A DNA stretch of 64,000 bases from an uncultured Veillonella sp. (GTDB lineage Bacteria; Bacillota; Negativicutes; Veillonellales; Veillonellaceae), in NCBI RefSeq assembly GCF_934230905.1, contig NZ_CAKQFJ010000009.1:11693-75692 (forward strand), read 5' to 3'. Under the pieces are notes generated by a model that was not told the DNA's origin, searched no databases, and saw only the letters and a program-made list of their open reading frames with translations. Of this stretch, positions 18,234-26,798 are shown one piece after another (within the stretch, counting starts at the first letter, position 1; each line of letters opens with the position of its first letter). The translations under genes and the position numbers were made by a program.

Positions 18234-18320
18234 AGACAGTTTGCAACCATCCTGTCTCTAAACAAAACTACGGAAAACATAAGCATATTCGAGCATGGTA
18301 GTTTTGCCATGCTCTTTTTT
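18234..18320 (+). promoter_or_regulatory. Predicted preQ1-I riboswitch with terminator, controlling queT
   Basis: The stem AGACAG/CTGTCT closes a pyrimidine/purine loop (TTTGCAACCATC) and is followed by an A-rich tail (CTAAACAAAACTACGG). This matches the compact preQ1-I aptamer, whose tail packs into the stem as a pseudoknot. The expression platform is a perfect 8-bp terminator GAGCATGG/CCATGCTC with TTTTTT. The tail sequence AAAACTAC (18264-18271) is exactly complementary to GTAGTTTT (18298-18305) in the terminator, giving a mutually exclusive antiterminator. The downstream gene is a QueT transporter, as expected. Confidence 0.72.
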
Positions 18321-18340
18321 ATTGAAAAGGAGGTGAGTGC

Positions 18341-18832
18341 ATGGTTTCTACACGAAAATTAACTATTTCTGCTATGGTAGTAGCATTGTATATTGTTCTC
18401 ATCTATATGACTCAAGGTATTTCTTTCGGTGCGTACCAAATTCGTATAGCTACATCTTTATATGCACTTGCTTATGCCTTTCCGTTCTTAATCATTCCTA
18501 TGGGCATAGGTAATCTCGTTTCTAATTTCTTGTTCGGCGGCCTTGGCATCCTAGATATGGTAGGAGGCTTTGGTGTCGGTATTTTGACGACTGGTATCAT
18601 CGTATTGATGCGACGAGCTGGACTTAGCGCGTGGTGGGCGATGCTGCCAATCATCTTAGTACCTGCATTATGCGTACCATTGTGGCTTAGCCCACTCTTA
18701 GGTGTTCCGTACTGGGCATTGGTAATCAATTTATTGATTGGTCAAACCATTCCTGGTATTGTAGGTGCTACGTTGGTGAAAGTTCTTGTATCTCGGCGTA
18801 CAGTAGTGGCACTGATGGGATCAATTAAATAA
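18341..18832 (+). CDS. queT: QueT-family queuosine-precursor transporter
   Basis: Substrate-binding membrane (S) component of an energy-coupling-factor type importer for preQ0/preQ1. The 163 residues contain about five helices and the family block SFGAYQIRIATSLYALAYAFPFLI. AAGGAGGTGA precedes the ATG. The shared ECF energising module is not in this window. The riboswitch and neighbouring queC support the substrate. Confidence 0.88.
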   Translation: MVSTRKLTISAMVVALYIVLIYMTQGISFGAYQIRIATSLYALAYAFPFLIIPMGIGNLVSNFLFGGLGILDMVGGFGVGILTTGIIVLMRRAGLSAWWAMLPIILVPALCVPLWLSPLLGVPYWALVINLLIGQTIPGIVGATLVKVLVSRRTVVALMGSIK

Positions 18833-18848
18833 TTAGCTAGTAAGTGAT

Positions 18849-18886
18849 AAAAAGGTCTGACTTTCAACTGAAAGCCAGACCTTTTT
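18849..18886. terminator. Bidirectional terminator between queT and gdhA
   Basis: AAAAAGGTCTG/CAGACCTTTTT stem with an inner CTTTC/GAAAG extension, 4-base loop and T-run on both strands. Confidence 0.88.
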
Positions 18887-18910
18887 ATTTGTAATTTTTG
18901 ATAAATATGA

Positions 18911-20167
18911 TTAGCAGTTGTAGCCGCGAAGAGTAGTTTCGATAACGAGTCTTTCTAGGGCAACCATATAGGCAGCTAAGCGAGGTGCTACATTATATTT
19001 TTCTTGCATTTGCCATACTGCTTCAAAGCTATTTTGCATATTTTTAGTGAGTCGTTCATTTACTTCTTCAAGGGACCAGTAGAAACCAGCCTTGTTTTGA
19101 ACCCATTCATAGTAAGATACAACCACACCACCGCCATTTGCGAGTACGTCTGGAATAATATCAACACCTTTTTCAAAGAAGTATGTATCTGCATCGTTTG
19201 TAGTAGGACCATTAGCACCTTCTAAGATAATTTTGGCGCGTACATTTTTCATGTTATCTTTGTTAATTTGGTTTTCCAGTGCTGCTAGATAGAGAATATC
19301 TACATCTTGTGTTAATAATTCTTGGCCAGTTATAGTTATCATACCTGGTTCGGAGTAACCTGTTAAAGAGCGATTGTTAGCATTAGCATATTCATAGGCT
19401 TTTTCTATATTAAGTCCATTTGGATTATATAGATTTACTGATGAGTCACCAATAGCAATAACTTTGGCACCAGCTTCTGCAATCAGACGAGCACCTACAG
19501 AACCTACATTACCAAATCCTTGTACAGCTACAGTCATGTTTTTTATATCTAAGTTCTTTTTAGCTAAGTAGCCTTGTAAGGCAATTAGACAACCGCGACC
19601 AGTCGCTTCGTTACGCCCTAGAGAACCTCCAACCTCGATGGGCTTACCTGTAACTATACCAGGACTCCATTCTCCTTTCAATACGCTATATTCATCAGCA
19701 ATCCAACTCATAATTTGTGCATTTGTATTTACATCTGGTGCTGGGACATCCGTATTTACACCAATAATAGGGGCAATTCGACGTACAAAGTTACGTGTTA
19801 ATCGTTCCAACTCTCGAGGTGATAAGGTTTTAGGATCGACTTTGATACCGCCTTTACCACCGCCATAAGGTAAATTGGCAATAGCATTTTTAATTGTCAT
19901 CCATGCAGCTAATGCACGTACCTCGTTTTCATCGGCATCTGGATGGAAACGAAGTCCTCCTTTAGCACTACCACGCAATGTGGAATGTTGACACCGATAT
20001 CCTTCATAAACATGTACTTCACCATTATCTAATTGTAATGGAACAGAAACTTTTAGTTCTCGTTCAGGGTGACGTAATACTTCATAGTCGTTTCTTGTAT
20101 AACCTAGTTTTTCAGCAGCTATATCAAGTGTGTGTAACATGTTTTCATAGGGATTGTAATTTTGCAT
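18911..20167 (-). CDS. gdhA: Glutamate dehydrogenase
   Basis: Interconverts glutamate and 2-oxoglutarate plus ammonia. The 418 residues match the shorter bacterial/archaeal hexameric class. The catalytic lysine region PYGGGKGGIKVDP lies around residues 100-112 (K105), followed by the conserved APDVNTN block and the dinucleotide fold GFGNVG. Start at 20167 chosen because CAGGAGGG lies upstream; an ATG 69 bases earlier lacks a signal. Cofactor preference (NAD or NADP) cannot be read with confidence. Confidence 0.95.
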   Translation of the reverse strand: MQNYNPYENMLHTLDIAAEKLGYTRNDYEVLRHPERELKVSVPLQLDNGEVHVYEGYRCQHSTLRGSAKGGLRFHPDADENEVRALAAWMTIKNAIANLPYGGGKGGIKVDPKTLSPRELERLTRNFVRRIAPIIGVNTDVPAPDVNTNAQIMSWIADEYSVLKGEWSPGIVTGKPIEVGGSLGRNEATGRGCLIALQGYLAKKNLDIKNMTVAVQGFGNVGSVGARLIAEAGAKVIAIGDSSVNLYNPNGLNIEKAYEYANANNRSLTGYSEPGMITITGQELLTQDVDILYLAALENQINKDNMKNVRAKIILEGANGPTTNDADTYFFEKGVDIIPDVLANGGGVVVSYYEWVQNKAGFYWSLEEVNERLTKNMQNSFEAVWQMQEKYNVAPRLAAYMVALERLVIETTLRGYNC

Positions 20168-20345
20168 ATAAGACCCTCCTGATAATTCAGAATTAATAGA
20201 TGATTTAAAAGTTTTATTACTTAATATATTCGACATTGAATAGGCAATAACCTACGTATCAAATTAACTATATTCTATAGTTGTATACACATGAGTTATA
20301 GTTGGTAAAAACTTCATTATGGTTGTGAAAGATTTTTACAAAAAA

Positions 20346-20371
20346 GGACTTTACTCCGAAGAATAAAGTCC
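20346..20371 (-). terminator. Terminator after the AGCS symporter gene
   Basis: GGACTTTA/TAAAGTCC stem, 10-base loop, and TTTTT on the minus strand. Confidence 0.8.
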
Positions 20372-20388
20372 CTAACAGTCTATACATA

Positions 20389-21849
20389 TTATTTTTCTTT
20401 AGTGTCTTCTACAGGTGTAGGTGGAACAGAAGAGTCTGTTGTTTGCCCATTACCCCACCATACAACACCATATGTATGATTGAGAATGGAACGATTAAAT
20501 ACAGGTGCTTTAATACCTGCTTTACGTTGCTTAATGTAATCGTCAAGAGCAAGTCCCGCTGTACGTCCCATGCGAACGATAGAGCTAATATTGGTTAATA
20601 CTAAAAATGCCATAAATAAATCGGCTAGATTCCATACGAGATCAAGAGAGGCAATGGATCCTATAAATGTCATAAGAATTACACCGATACGGAATAAATG
20701 TAAACAATATTTTTTTTCTGTTAAGTGGCTGATGTTGATTTCGCCATAGTAATAGTTGCCGATAAGGGAGCTAAAGGAGAACATTACGATGAATAAAGCA
20801 ACGGCTGCAGGTGCCCAAGAGCCAAGTTGTTGTGCTAGATTATGTTGTACAAGGGCTACACCGGTAAGACCTGTAGTGCTATAATCACCAACCATAAGAA
20901 CAATAAATGCAGATGCTGTACAAATAATAAATGTATCTAAAAATACACCAAATGCTTGAACAAGACCTTGTTCTACAGGATGATTAACAGCTGCTGTTGC
21001 GGCTGCGTTTGGTACAGAACCTTCACCAGCTTCGTTGGAGAAGAGGCCCCGTTTAATACCATTCATAATAGTTGCACCTAATAGACCGCCACCCGCTGCA
21101 CTTGGTTCAAAAGCAGAAGTAACAATCGTATAGATTACATGAGGAAATTGTTGAATATTTGCAATGACTACGTATAATGCTGTAGCAATGTAAAGAACCG
21201 CCATGATTGGAACGATAATTTCGGATGCTTTCGCAACACGATTGATACCACCAAAGATGATAAGGCCTACAAGTATAGCAACAACAATACCTGTATAGGC
21301 TACATCAAAATTGAAAATTTGAAGTGATGCGGCCAATGTGTTTGCTTGTACAGAGTTGTAAATCCAGCCATAGGTAATACTGATTAAAATAGCAAATAAA
21401 ACAGCTAGGAATTTGTTGTTAAGGCCGTAGCGGATGTAGTAAGCTGGGCCGCCGTAGAAACCGCCTTTAGCAACTGGTTCTTTGTAAATTTGAGCTAGTG
21501 TACTTTCAATAAAGCCAGTAGCGGCACCGATAAGGGCAATAACCCACATCCAGAAAACGGCACCAGGACCACCGAGTACGACGGCAATAGCGATACCAGC
21601 GATGTTACCAACACCTACGCGAGATGCGGTACTAACGCAGAATGCTTGGAATGAGGATACATGATTCTTTTCTGTTTTTGAACCTGCACCAGAGGCTACA
21701 AGGCGAACCATTTCCTTAAACATACGGATTTGAACGGCGCCGGTCGTCATTGTAAAGAATAGACCAGCACCAATGAGAATGAAAATAATTAAGTAGTTCC
21801 ACAAATAGGTGTTCACCGTGGAGACTGCATCATTAAGTAGGGCTTCCAT
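20389..21849 (-). CDS. AGCS-family sodium:alanine/glycine symporter
   Basis: Sodium-driven amino acid importer of 486 residues with about 11 membrane helices. Family hallmarks are present: VGVGNIAGIAIAVVLGGPGA near the N-terminus and KRGLFSNEAGEGSVPNAAA in the middle. The ATG at 21849 is preferred because AAGGTGAG lies seven bases upstream; an in-frame GTG three codons earlier overlaps that signal. It is a single-gene unit. The substrate (alanine, glycine or serine) is inferred from the family. Confidence 0.93.
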   Translation of the reverse strand: MEALLNDAVSTVNTYLWNYLIIFILIGAGLFFTMTTGAVQIRMFKEMVRLVASGAGSKTEKNHVSSFQAFCVSTASRVGVGNIAGIAIAVVLGGPGAVFWMWVIALIGAATGFIESTLAQIYKEPVAKGGFYGGPAYYIRYGLNNKFLAVLFAILISITYGWIYNSVQANTLAASLQIFNFDVAYTGIVVAILVGLIIFGGINRVAKASEIIVPIMAVLYIATALYVVIANIQQFPHVIYTIVTSAFEPSAAGGGLLGATIMNGIKRGLFSNEAGEGSVPNAAATAAVNHPVEQGLVQAFGVFLDTFIICTASAFIVLMVGDYSTTGLTGVALVQHNLAQQLGSWAPAAVALFIVMFSFSSLIGNYYYGEINISHLTEKKYCLHLFRIGVILMTFIGSIASLDLVWNLADLFMAFLVLTNISSIVRMGRTAGLALDDYIKQRKAGIKAPVFNRSILNHTYGVVWWGNGQTTDSSVPPTPVEDTKEK

Positions 21850-21931
21850 AAAACTCACCTTTCTCTAATAAAACTATAAAATTTGTATTTATTGTATCAA
21901 AAAATGAGATTTTCTTCTATAGAATATAACA

Positions 21932-21974
21932 AACCCGCATACATAAAGATAATTTATATCTATGTATGCGGGTT
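21932..21974 (-). terminator. Hairpin terminator after gntR-type gene
   Basis: Perfect 14-bp arms AACCCGCATACATA/TATGTATGCGGGTT with a 15-base loop. The T-run is short on both strands. Confidence 0.72.
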
Positions 21975-22025
21975 TTATTAATGAAATAAAAGTATGATTA
22001 AGTATTAGGTTTTAGTTACTAGATA

Positions 22026-22721
22026 TTAGATATCAGCGTTAAAAGATTTCGCATCTTCCATTCCTTGCAATAAGGTTTGTTCAGAATGTTCCATATGAAT
22101 TCGTGCAAGTTTACGTGCTTGTACAGAATTATGAGAAGCAATAGCTTCAACTAAAAGACGATGTTCTTCCCAGGTTTTACGTAAGCGACCAGGTTGGTTC
22201 ATAGAGAAACTACGAAAACGGTATGTTTGTTCTCGTAAATTGTGAACAATGTCTGCTAAGCGTTCATTTCGAGAGGCTTTGTAGAGAACCTCATGAAATG
22301 CTACGTCAGCGGCAACCACACTATCCATGTCTTTGTTTTCCATATGATCGCCAATTTCTACGAGCATTCGTTCTAATGTTTCTATTTCATCACTAGTAAT
22401 GCGTTCTGCGGCAAGACCAGCAGCTAATTCTTCAAGGGCAGAACGTATTTCAAATACTTGGGTAATATCTTTTAATGAAATATTAGCTACATATGTACCT
22501 CGACGTGGAACCATCACGACAAATCCCTCAAGTTCAAGTTTGCGAATGGCCTCACGAATAGGTGTTCTGCTTACGCCGAGTTCTTCGGCAAGCGGGATTT
22601 CCATAAGGCGTTCACCAGGTTTTAGTGTACCGTCTTGAATGGCTGAGCGCAACGTTTCGCTTACTACTTCACTTAATGGTTTATAGGCGTCTAGACGTAT
22701 AGGTTGCAATCGTTTTGTCAT
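22026..22721 (-). CDS. GntR-family transcriptional regulator (FadR/FCD type)
   Basis: DNA-binding regulator of 231 residues. The N-terminal winged helix contains LAEELGVSRTPIREAIRKLELEGFV, and the C-terminal all-helical FCD ligand domain carries the acidic and histidine residues that usually bind a metal and an organic acid. It overlaps the ispE stop by ATGA, so it is co-transcribed with an unrelated isoprenoid gene. Its ligand and target are unknown; the symporter gene downstream on the same strand is one candidate. Confidence 0.9.
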   Translation of the reverse strand: MTKRLQPIRLDAYKPLSEVVSETLRSAIQDGTLKPGERLMEIPLAEELGVSRTPIREAIRKLELEGFVVMVPRRGTYVANISLKDITQVFEIRSALEELAAGLAAERITSDEIETLERMLVEIGDHMENKDMDSVVAADVAFHEVLYKASRNERLADIVHNLREQTYRFRSFSMNQPGRLRKTWEEHRLLVEAIASHNSVQARKLARIHMEHSEQTLLQGMEDAKSFNADI

Positions 22722-23614
22722 TGTACCTCCTCCTGTGTGCAGGTTTTCGTAATTAGTGAAAGCCAGTTATGGCCAGCCTTTTGTATTTCTTCTTGCAAGG
22801 ATAATGCCTGTGCTGGCTTCTCTAATAAGACAACCATTGTAGGGCCACTGCCTGTCATGATGGTTGGGTACCCGCGGTTTGTAAAGAATTCTTTACATGT
22901 AATGAGTTCTTTATGATCTGAAAATAATAGCTCTTCAAATGTATTGGCGCTATTTGTAAACGCTGCATTCATATCATTATGTTCCAAATGATCTAAAACA
23001 CTGGTAATCATATTTGATGTAGCATGAGACGTACCATTGTAACGACCATAAGCTGCAGCAGTAGATACAGAGATTTCTGGCTTCACTAATAATAACCAAT
23101 GAGGTGCAGGTGATGCGTGATAGACAAGTTCTTCACCACGACCGGTACCGCGCGCTGTACCACCTTTTAAAAGAAATGGTACATCTGAACCTAGCTTTGC
23201 TCCTAATACCATTAATTCATCCATAGTGAGTCGTAAATCCCAAAATTTATTGAGCCCTAGTAGCATAGCTGCTGCATCTGCACTGCCTCCTCCGAGGCCT
23301 GCTGCTGCAGGTACACGTTTCATAAGGTGAATAGCGGCACCTAATTTACATCCTGTATAGGTTTGTACTTCACGCAATGCTTTCAACGCTAAGTTACGTT
23401 CATCATAAGGAATGAGATCCTGAATATATTGTGGTAATTCGGGTGCTACTCCAGAAAATACAACTGAATGATGTTTTGCAAAATAGATGGAGTCTGCTAA
23501 GCGAATAGATTGAAAGATACTATCTATATTGTGATATCCGTCATCACGTTTACCAGTGATGGCAAGGCCAATATTGATTTTACTATGGCCTAATTGTTCG
23601 ATGCTTTTTGACAT
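22718..23614 (-). CDS. ispE: 4-diphosphocytidyl-2-C-methyl-D-erythritol kinase
   Basis: GHMP kinase of the non-mevalonate isoprenoid pathway, 298 residues. The N-terminal KINIGLAITGKRDDGYHNIDSIF block and the ATP loop PAAAGLGGGSADAAA at residues 102-116 are diagnostic, with the C-terminal TGSGPTMVVL motif. GAGGA precedes the ATG. It heads the unit that continues into the GntR gene and is divergent from the YitT gene. Confidence 0.95.
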   Translation of the reverse strand: MSKSIEQLGHSKINIGLAITGKRDDGYHNIDSIFQSIRLADSIYFAKHHSVVFSGVAPELPQYIQDLIPYDERNLALKALREVQTYTGCKLGAAIHLMKRVPAAAGLGGGSADAAAMLLGLNKFWDLRLTMDELMVLGAKLGSDVPFLLKGGTARGTGRGEELVYHASPAPHWLLLVKPEISVSTAAAYGRYNGTSHATSNMITSVLDHLEHNDMNAAFTNSANTFEELLFSDHKELITCKEFFTNRGYPTIMTGSGPTMVVLLEKPAQALSLQEEIQKAGHNWLSLITKTCTQEEVQ

Positions 23615-23808
23615 AAAATCCTCGATATGCTGTGTGATTTGTACGAATCTTTATAGCCGTCGTACATGTGATTAAAAGTGATTGAAAATAAACATTAAGT
23701 AGTTTATGATGAAATTGTATATGTATGTAAATATATACGGATATTGCTATATATCTAATTAGTTAATTATAGAATATTTATGGTGAAATGGCAATTTAGG
23801 AGGCCTAG

Positions 23809-24729
23809 ATGTGGTCTAAATATAAGGATGATATATATCAATGTATAATTGTCGCCATTGGTTGCGCTATATTTGGTGCTGGCATCGATGCATTTGTGCT
23901 ACCGCACAAATTGGTTAGTACTGGAATTAGTGGCATTGGCCTTATACTGTATTACCTTACAGGACTATCGGTAGGTACATGGAATGTAATTTTAAATGTT
24001 CCGATATTTTGGGCTGCTTGGCATTGGTTAGGTAAGCGAGTAGTCATTAATACATTGTATGGAACTGTTATGTTGTCCTGGATGGTAGATGCTTTTGATT
24101 TTTTACAATATAACATGGTGATTTCGGATCCGTTGTTGAGTTCTATGATGGCTGGCATTACAACCGGAGTTGGTCTTGGTATAGTGTATCGTGTTGGTGG
24201 CAATACAGGGGGACTTGATCCGATAGCTCTTATTGTTCGCAAATATTATGGACTTCAAATGGGGTCTATTAATAGCGTAATTAATGCGGTGATTCTAGCG
24301 GCTGCTATTTGGGTTGTTGGTTTAGAAGCCGTAGCGGTAACTTTAGTTTCATTATATGTATATACGATTATTACTAATAAGGTTGTTATTGGATTTAACC
24401 AACGTAAGGTTGCTTTCATTATTACTTATAGAACCTGTGAAGTATGTGATGCCGTTATTAGTAAAGTTGGTCGTGGTGCTACGATTATTGATGGTATTGG
24501 TGCCTATACGCGGACTCCCAAACAAATTGTATTGGTAGCGGTTAATTTGTTACAAGTTAATAAATTAAAAGAAGTTATAGAAGAAGTGGATAATGAAGCG
24601 TTCATTCTGATTACGGATGCTCAAGAGGTTATTGGTAAAGGATTTACTACTCCTGTGATACCAACACCGATTGAAAATCTTGTAAAGGAATGTAAAGATA
24701 ATGCCCACTATATAGAAGATAAAGAATAG
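23809..24729 (+). CDS. YitT-family membrane protein
   Basis: A 306-residue protein with about five or six membrane helices (DUF161-type, repeated G-rich helices such as GAGIDAFVLPHKLVSTGISGIGLI and GNTGGLDPIA) followed by a soluble C-terminal DUF2179-type domain (residues 220-290). The function of the family is not settled. AGGAGG precedes the ATG. It is 15 bases from pgm and probably in the same transcript. Confidence 0.85.
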   Translation: MWSKYKDDIYQCIIVAIGCAIFGAGIDAFVLPHKLVSTGISGIGLILYYLTGLSVGTWNVILNVPIFWAAWHWLGKRVVINTLYGTVMLSWMVDAFDFLQYNMVISDPLLSSMMAGITTGVGLGIVYRVGGNTGGLDPIALIVRKYYGLQMGSINSVINAVILAAAIWVVGLEAVAVTLVSLYVYTIITNKVVIGFNQRKVAFIITYRTCEVCDAVISKVGRGATIIDGIGAYTRTPKQIVLVAVNLLQVNKLKEVIEEVDNEAFILITDAQEVIGKGFTTPVIPTPIENLVKECKDNAHYIEDKE

Positions 24730-24744
24730 ATTTAGGAGGATAGT

Positions 24745-26391
24745 ATGGCTCATGCATTAGCAGGGAAACCTATTCAAGAACAAGATATTATAGATATACA
24801 GACTATTGTAGATGCGTATTATGATACGGTTCCAGATATGACAGATTTGACGCAGTTAGTATCGTTTGGTACATCCGGTCATCGTGGCACCTCAATAGAT
24901 GGTACATTTACAGATCTTCATGTAGCGGCGATAACACAAGCCATTTGTGATAGCCGCAATCAGTTTGGTGCTACAGGGCCAATGTTTGTAGGGCAAGATA
25001 CACATGCGTTGTCACAGCCCGCTCTTGTGACTGTTCTTGAGGTGCTAGCTGGTAATGGTGTTACTGCTATGGTTGATTGCAATATGGATTTTGTACCAAC
25101 ACCCTCTATTTCTCGAGCTATTATTCGATATAATGAACAACATGATGATAAGGCAGATGGTATTATTATCACACCATCTCATAACCCGCCTGATAATGGA
25201 GGCATTAAATACAATACGATTATCGGAGGACCTGCTGATACAGTAATAACAAAATGGATTGAAATTCGTGCTAATGAGTACTTGACTGCTTATTGTGAAA
25301 GTGAGAATTTTAAGCGTATTAGTATTGACAATATAGAACCTTCTGCACAAGTTCCATACGACTATAAGGGATTATATGTCGAAGAGTTGGGCGATATAAT
25401 TAATATGGAGGCTATAAAAGCAGCTGGTCCAAAGACTTTAGTAGATACACTAGGTGGGAGCGGTGCTAGTTATTGGAAAGCCATAAAGGACCGGTATGGT
25501 CTTGATTTAACGATTATTCATGATAACTATGATCCGACCTTTAGCTTTATGACGTATGACCATGATGGCAAAGTTCGTATGGATTGTTCTTCACCTCATG
25601 TTATGGCATCAGTTATTAACAGAATTGGTGATTTTGATCTAGCCGTCGGTAATGATCCGGATTATGATCGCTATGGTGTTGTTGTATCCAGTGGTCTTAT
25701 ATCTGCTAATACATTCTTAACTTTAGCTGCTCGGTATTTGTTTACTACACGTGGTTGGAAACATAAGGGCATAGGGAAGACTGTAGTGTGTACTACGATG
25801 ATTGATAAATGGGCCGCTACTGTGGATATTCCTGTTTTTGAAGTCCCGGTAGGTTTTAAATATTTTTCACAACTTTTATTTGATGGTGCTATAGGTATTG
25901 GTGGAGAAGAAAGTGCAGGGGCATCGTTCTTAAAAAAAGATGGTACTGTGTGGACCACTGATAAAGATGGCATGATTATGGCTTTATTGGGTATGGAAAT
26001 TATGGCGGTTATGGGCAAATCTGCATTAAAAATGGCTGATGAATTTCTTGAAGAGTTTGGAAATCCAAGATTTGGTCGTATTGATGCACCTTGTAAGAAA
26101 GAGCAAAAGCAAATTTTAAAACAAATGAGCTCAGAATTGATTACCGCTACCACTGTTGATGGTGATCCAATTACGAATATTCGCACGACATCGCTGTATA
26201 ATGACATGCCTATTGATGGTGTTCGAGTGGAAACTGATAAAGGATGGTTTGTAGCAAGACCATCAGGAACAGAAGATTTATACAAAATTTATGGCGAAAG
26301 TTACAAGGGCGATTTAGGTCTCGTAGCATTGCTTACAGCAGGTGAAGAAATTGTTAATGCCGCATTAAATGGTACGATAGAGATTGAATAA
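24745..26391 (+). CDS. pgm: Phosphoglucomutase (alpha-D-glucose phosphate specific)
   Basis: Interconverts glucose-1- and glucose-6-phosphate. The 548 residues match the E. coli Pgm type rather than the shorter phosphomannomutase type. Visible features: FGTSGHRG at 41-48, catalytic S145 in TPSHNPP, the metal loop GNDPDYDRYG, GGEESAGASF for sugar recognition and RPSGTEDLYKIYGES for the phosphate. TTTAGGAGGA precedes the ATG. It would supply glucose-1-phosphate for envelope polysaccharide or storage sugar. Confidence 0.95.
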   Translation: MAHALAGKPIQEQDIIDIQTIVDAYYDTVPDMTDLTQLVSFGTSGHRGTSIDGTFTDLHVAAITQAICDSRNQFGATGPMFVGQDTHALSQPALVTVLEVLAGNGVTAMVDCNMDFVPTPSISRAIIRYNEQHDDKADGIIITPSHNPPDNGGIKYNTIIGGPADTVITKWIEIRANEYLTAYCESENFKRISIDNIEPSAQVPYDYKGLYVEELGDIINMEAIKAAGPKTLVDTLGGSGASYWKAIKDRYGLDLTIIHDNYDPTFSFMTYDHDGKVRMDCSSPHVMASVINRIGDFDLAVGNDPDYDRYGVVVSSGLISANTFLTLAARYLFTTRGWKHKGIGKTVVCTTMIDKWAATVDIPVFEVPVGFKYFSQLLFDGAIGIGGEESAGASFLKKDGTVWTTDKDGMIMALLGMEIMAVMGKSALKMADEFLEEFGNPRFGRIDAPCKKEQKQILKQMSSELITATTVDGDPITNIRTTSLYNDMPIDGVRVETDKGWFVARPSGTEDLYKIYGESYKGDLGLVALLTAGEEIVNAALNGTIEIE

Positions 26392-26431
26392 GTATTCTCA
26401 TGAAGTTTTCACGCTGTTAATATGATATATG

Positions 26432-26440
26432 TGATATAAT
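26432..26440 (+). promoter_or_regulatory. Extended -10 before the ACT-domain gene
   Basis: TG, one base, perfect TATAAT, about 70 bases before the ATG. No clear -35. Confidence 0.4.
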
Positions 26441-26512
26441 ATATTAATATAGTTTATAGAATGAATGAATTTTCATTTACATAGTTTGTAGTGAGTCAGA
26501 AAAGGTGATTGT

Positions 26513-26788
26513 ATGAAATTAGTAGTTACCGTAGTTGGTGTCGACCGCGTAGGTATTATTGCTGGTGTTAGCAATATTTTGGCAGACCATAAAGTGAATA
26601 TTTTATCTATAAATCAAACAATTTTAGAGGGTTTGTTTAATATGATTATGATGTGTGAAACTGAAACTGACGACGCAAAGGATTTAACATTTATTCAAGA
26701 TGCTTTATCCGAACTAGGTAAAACATTAGGCGTAGAAATTCGTGCGCAGCATGCGGATATTTTCCTTAGCATGCATCGCGTAGGATAG
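26513..26788 (+). CDS. ACT-domain protein (UPF0237 type)
   Basis: A single ACT domain of 91 residues (VVGVDRVGIIAGVSNILADHKVNILSINQTIL), probably binding an amino acid or other small ligand. In many anaerobes this family sits directly before the UPF0210/DUF711 gene, as here with 10 bases between. Its role is unknown; sensing a ligand for its partner is an inference. Confidence 0.88.
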   Translation: MKLVVTVVGVDRVGIIAGVSNILADHKVNILSINQTILEGLFNMIMMCETETDDAKDLTFIQDALSELGKTLGVEIRAQHADIFLSMHRVG

Positions 26789-26798
26789 GGAGGCGCTT

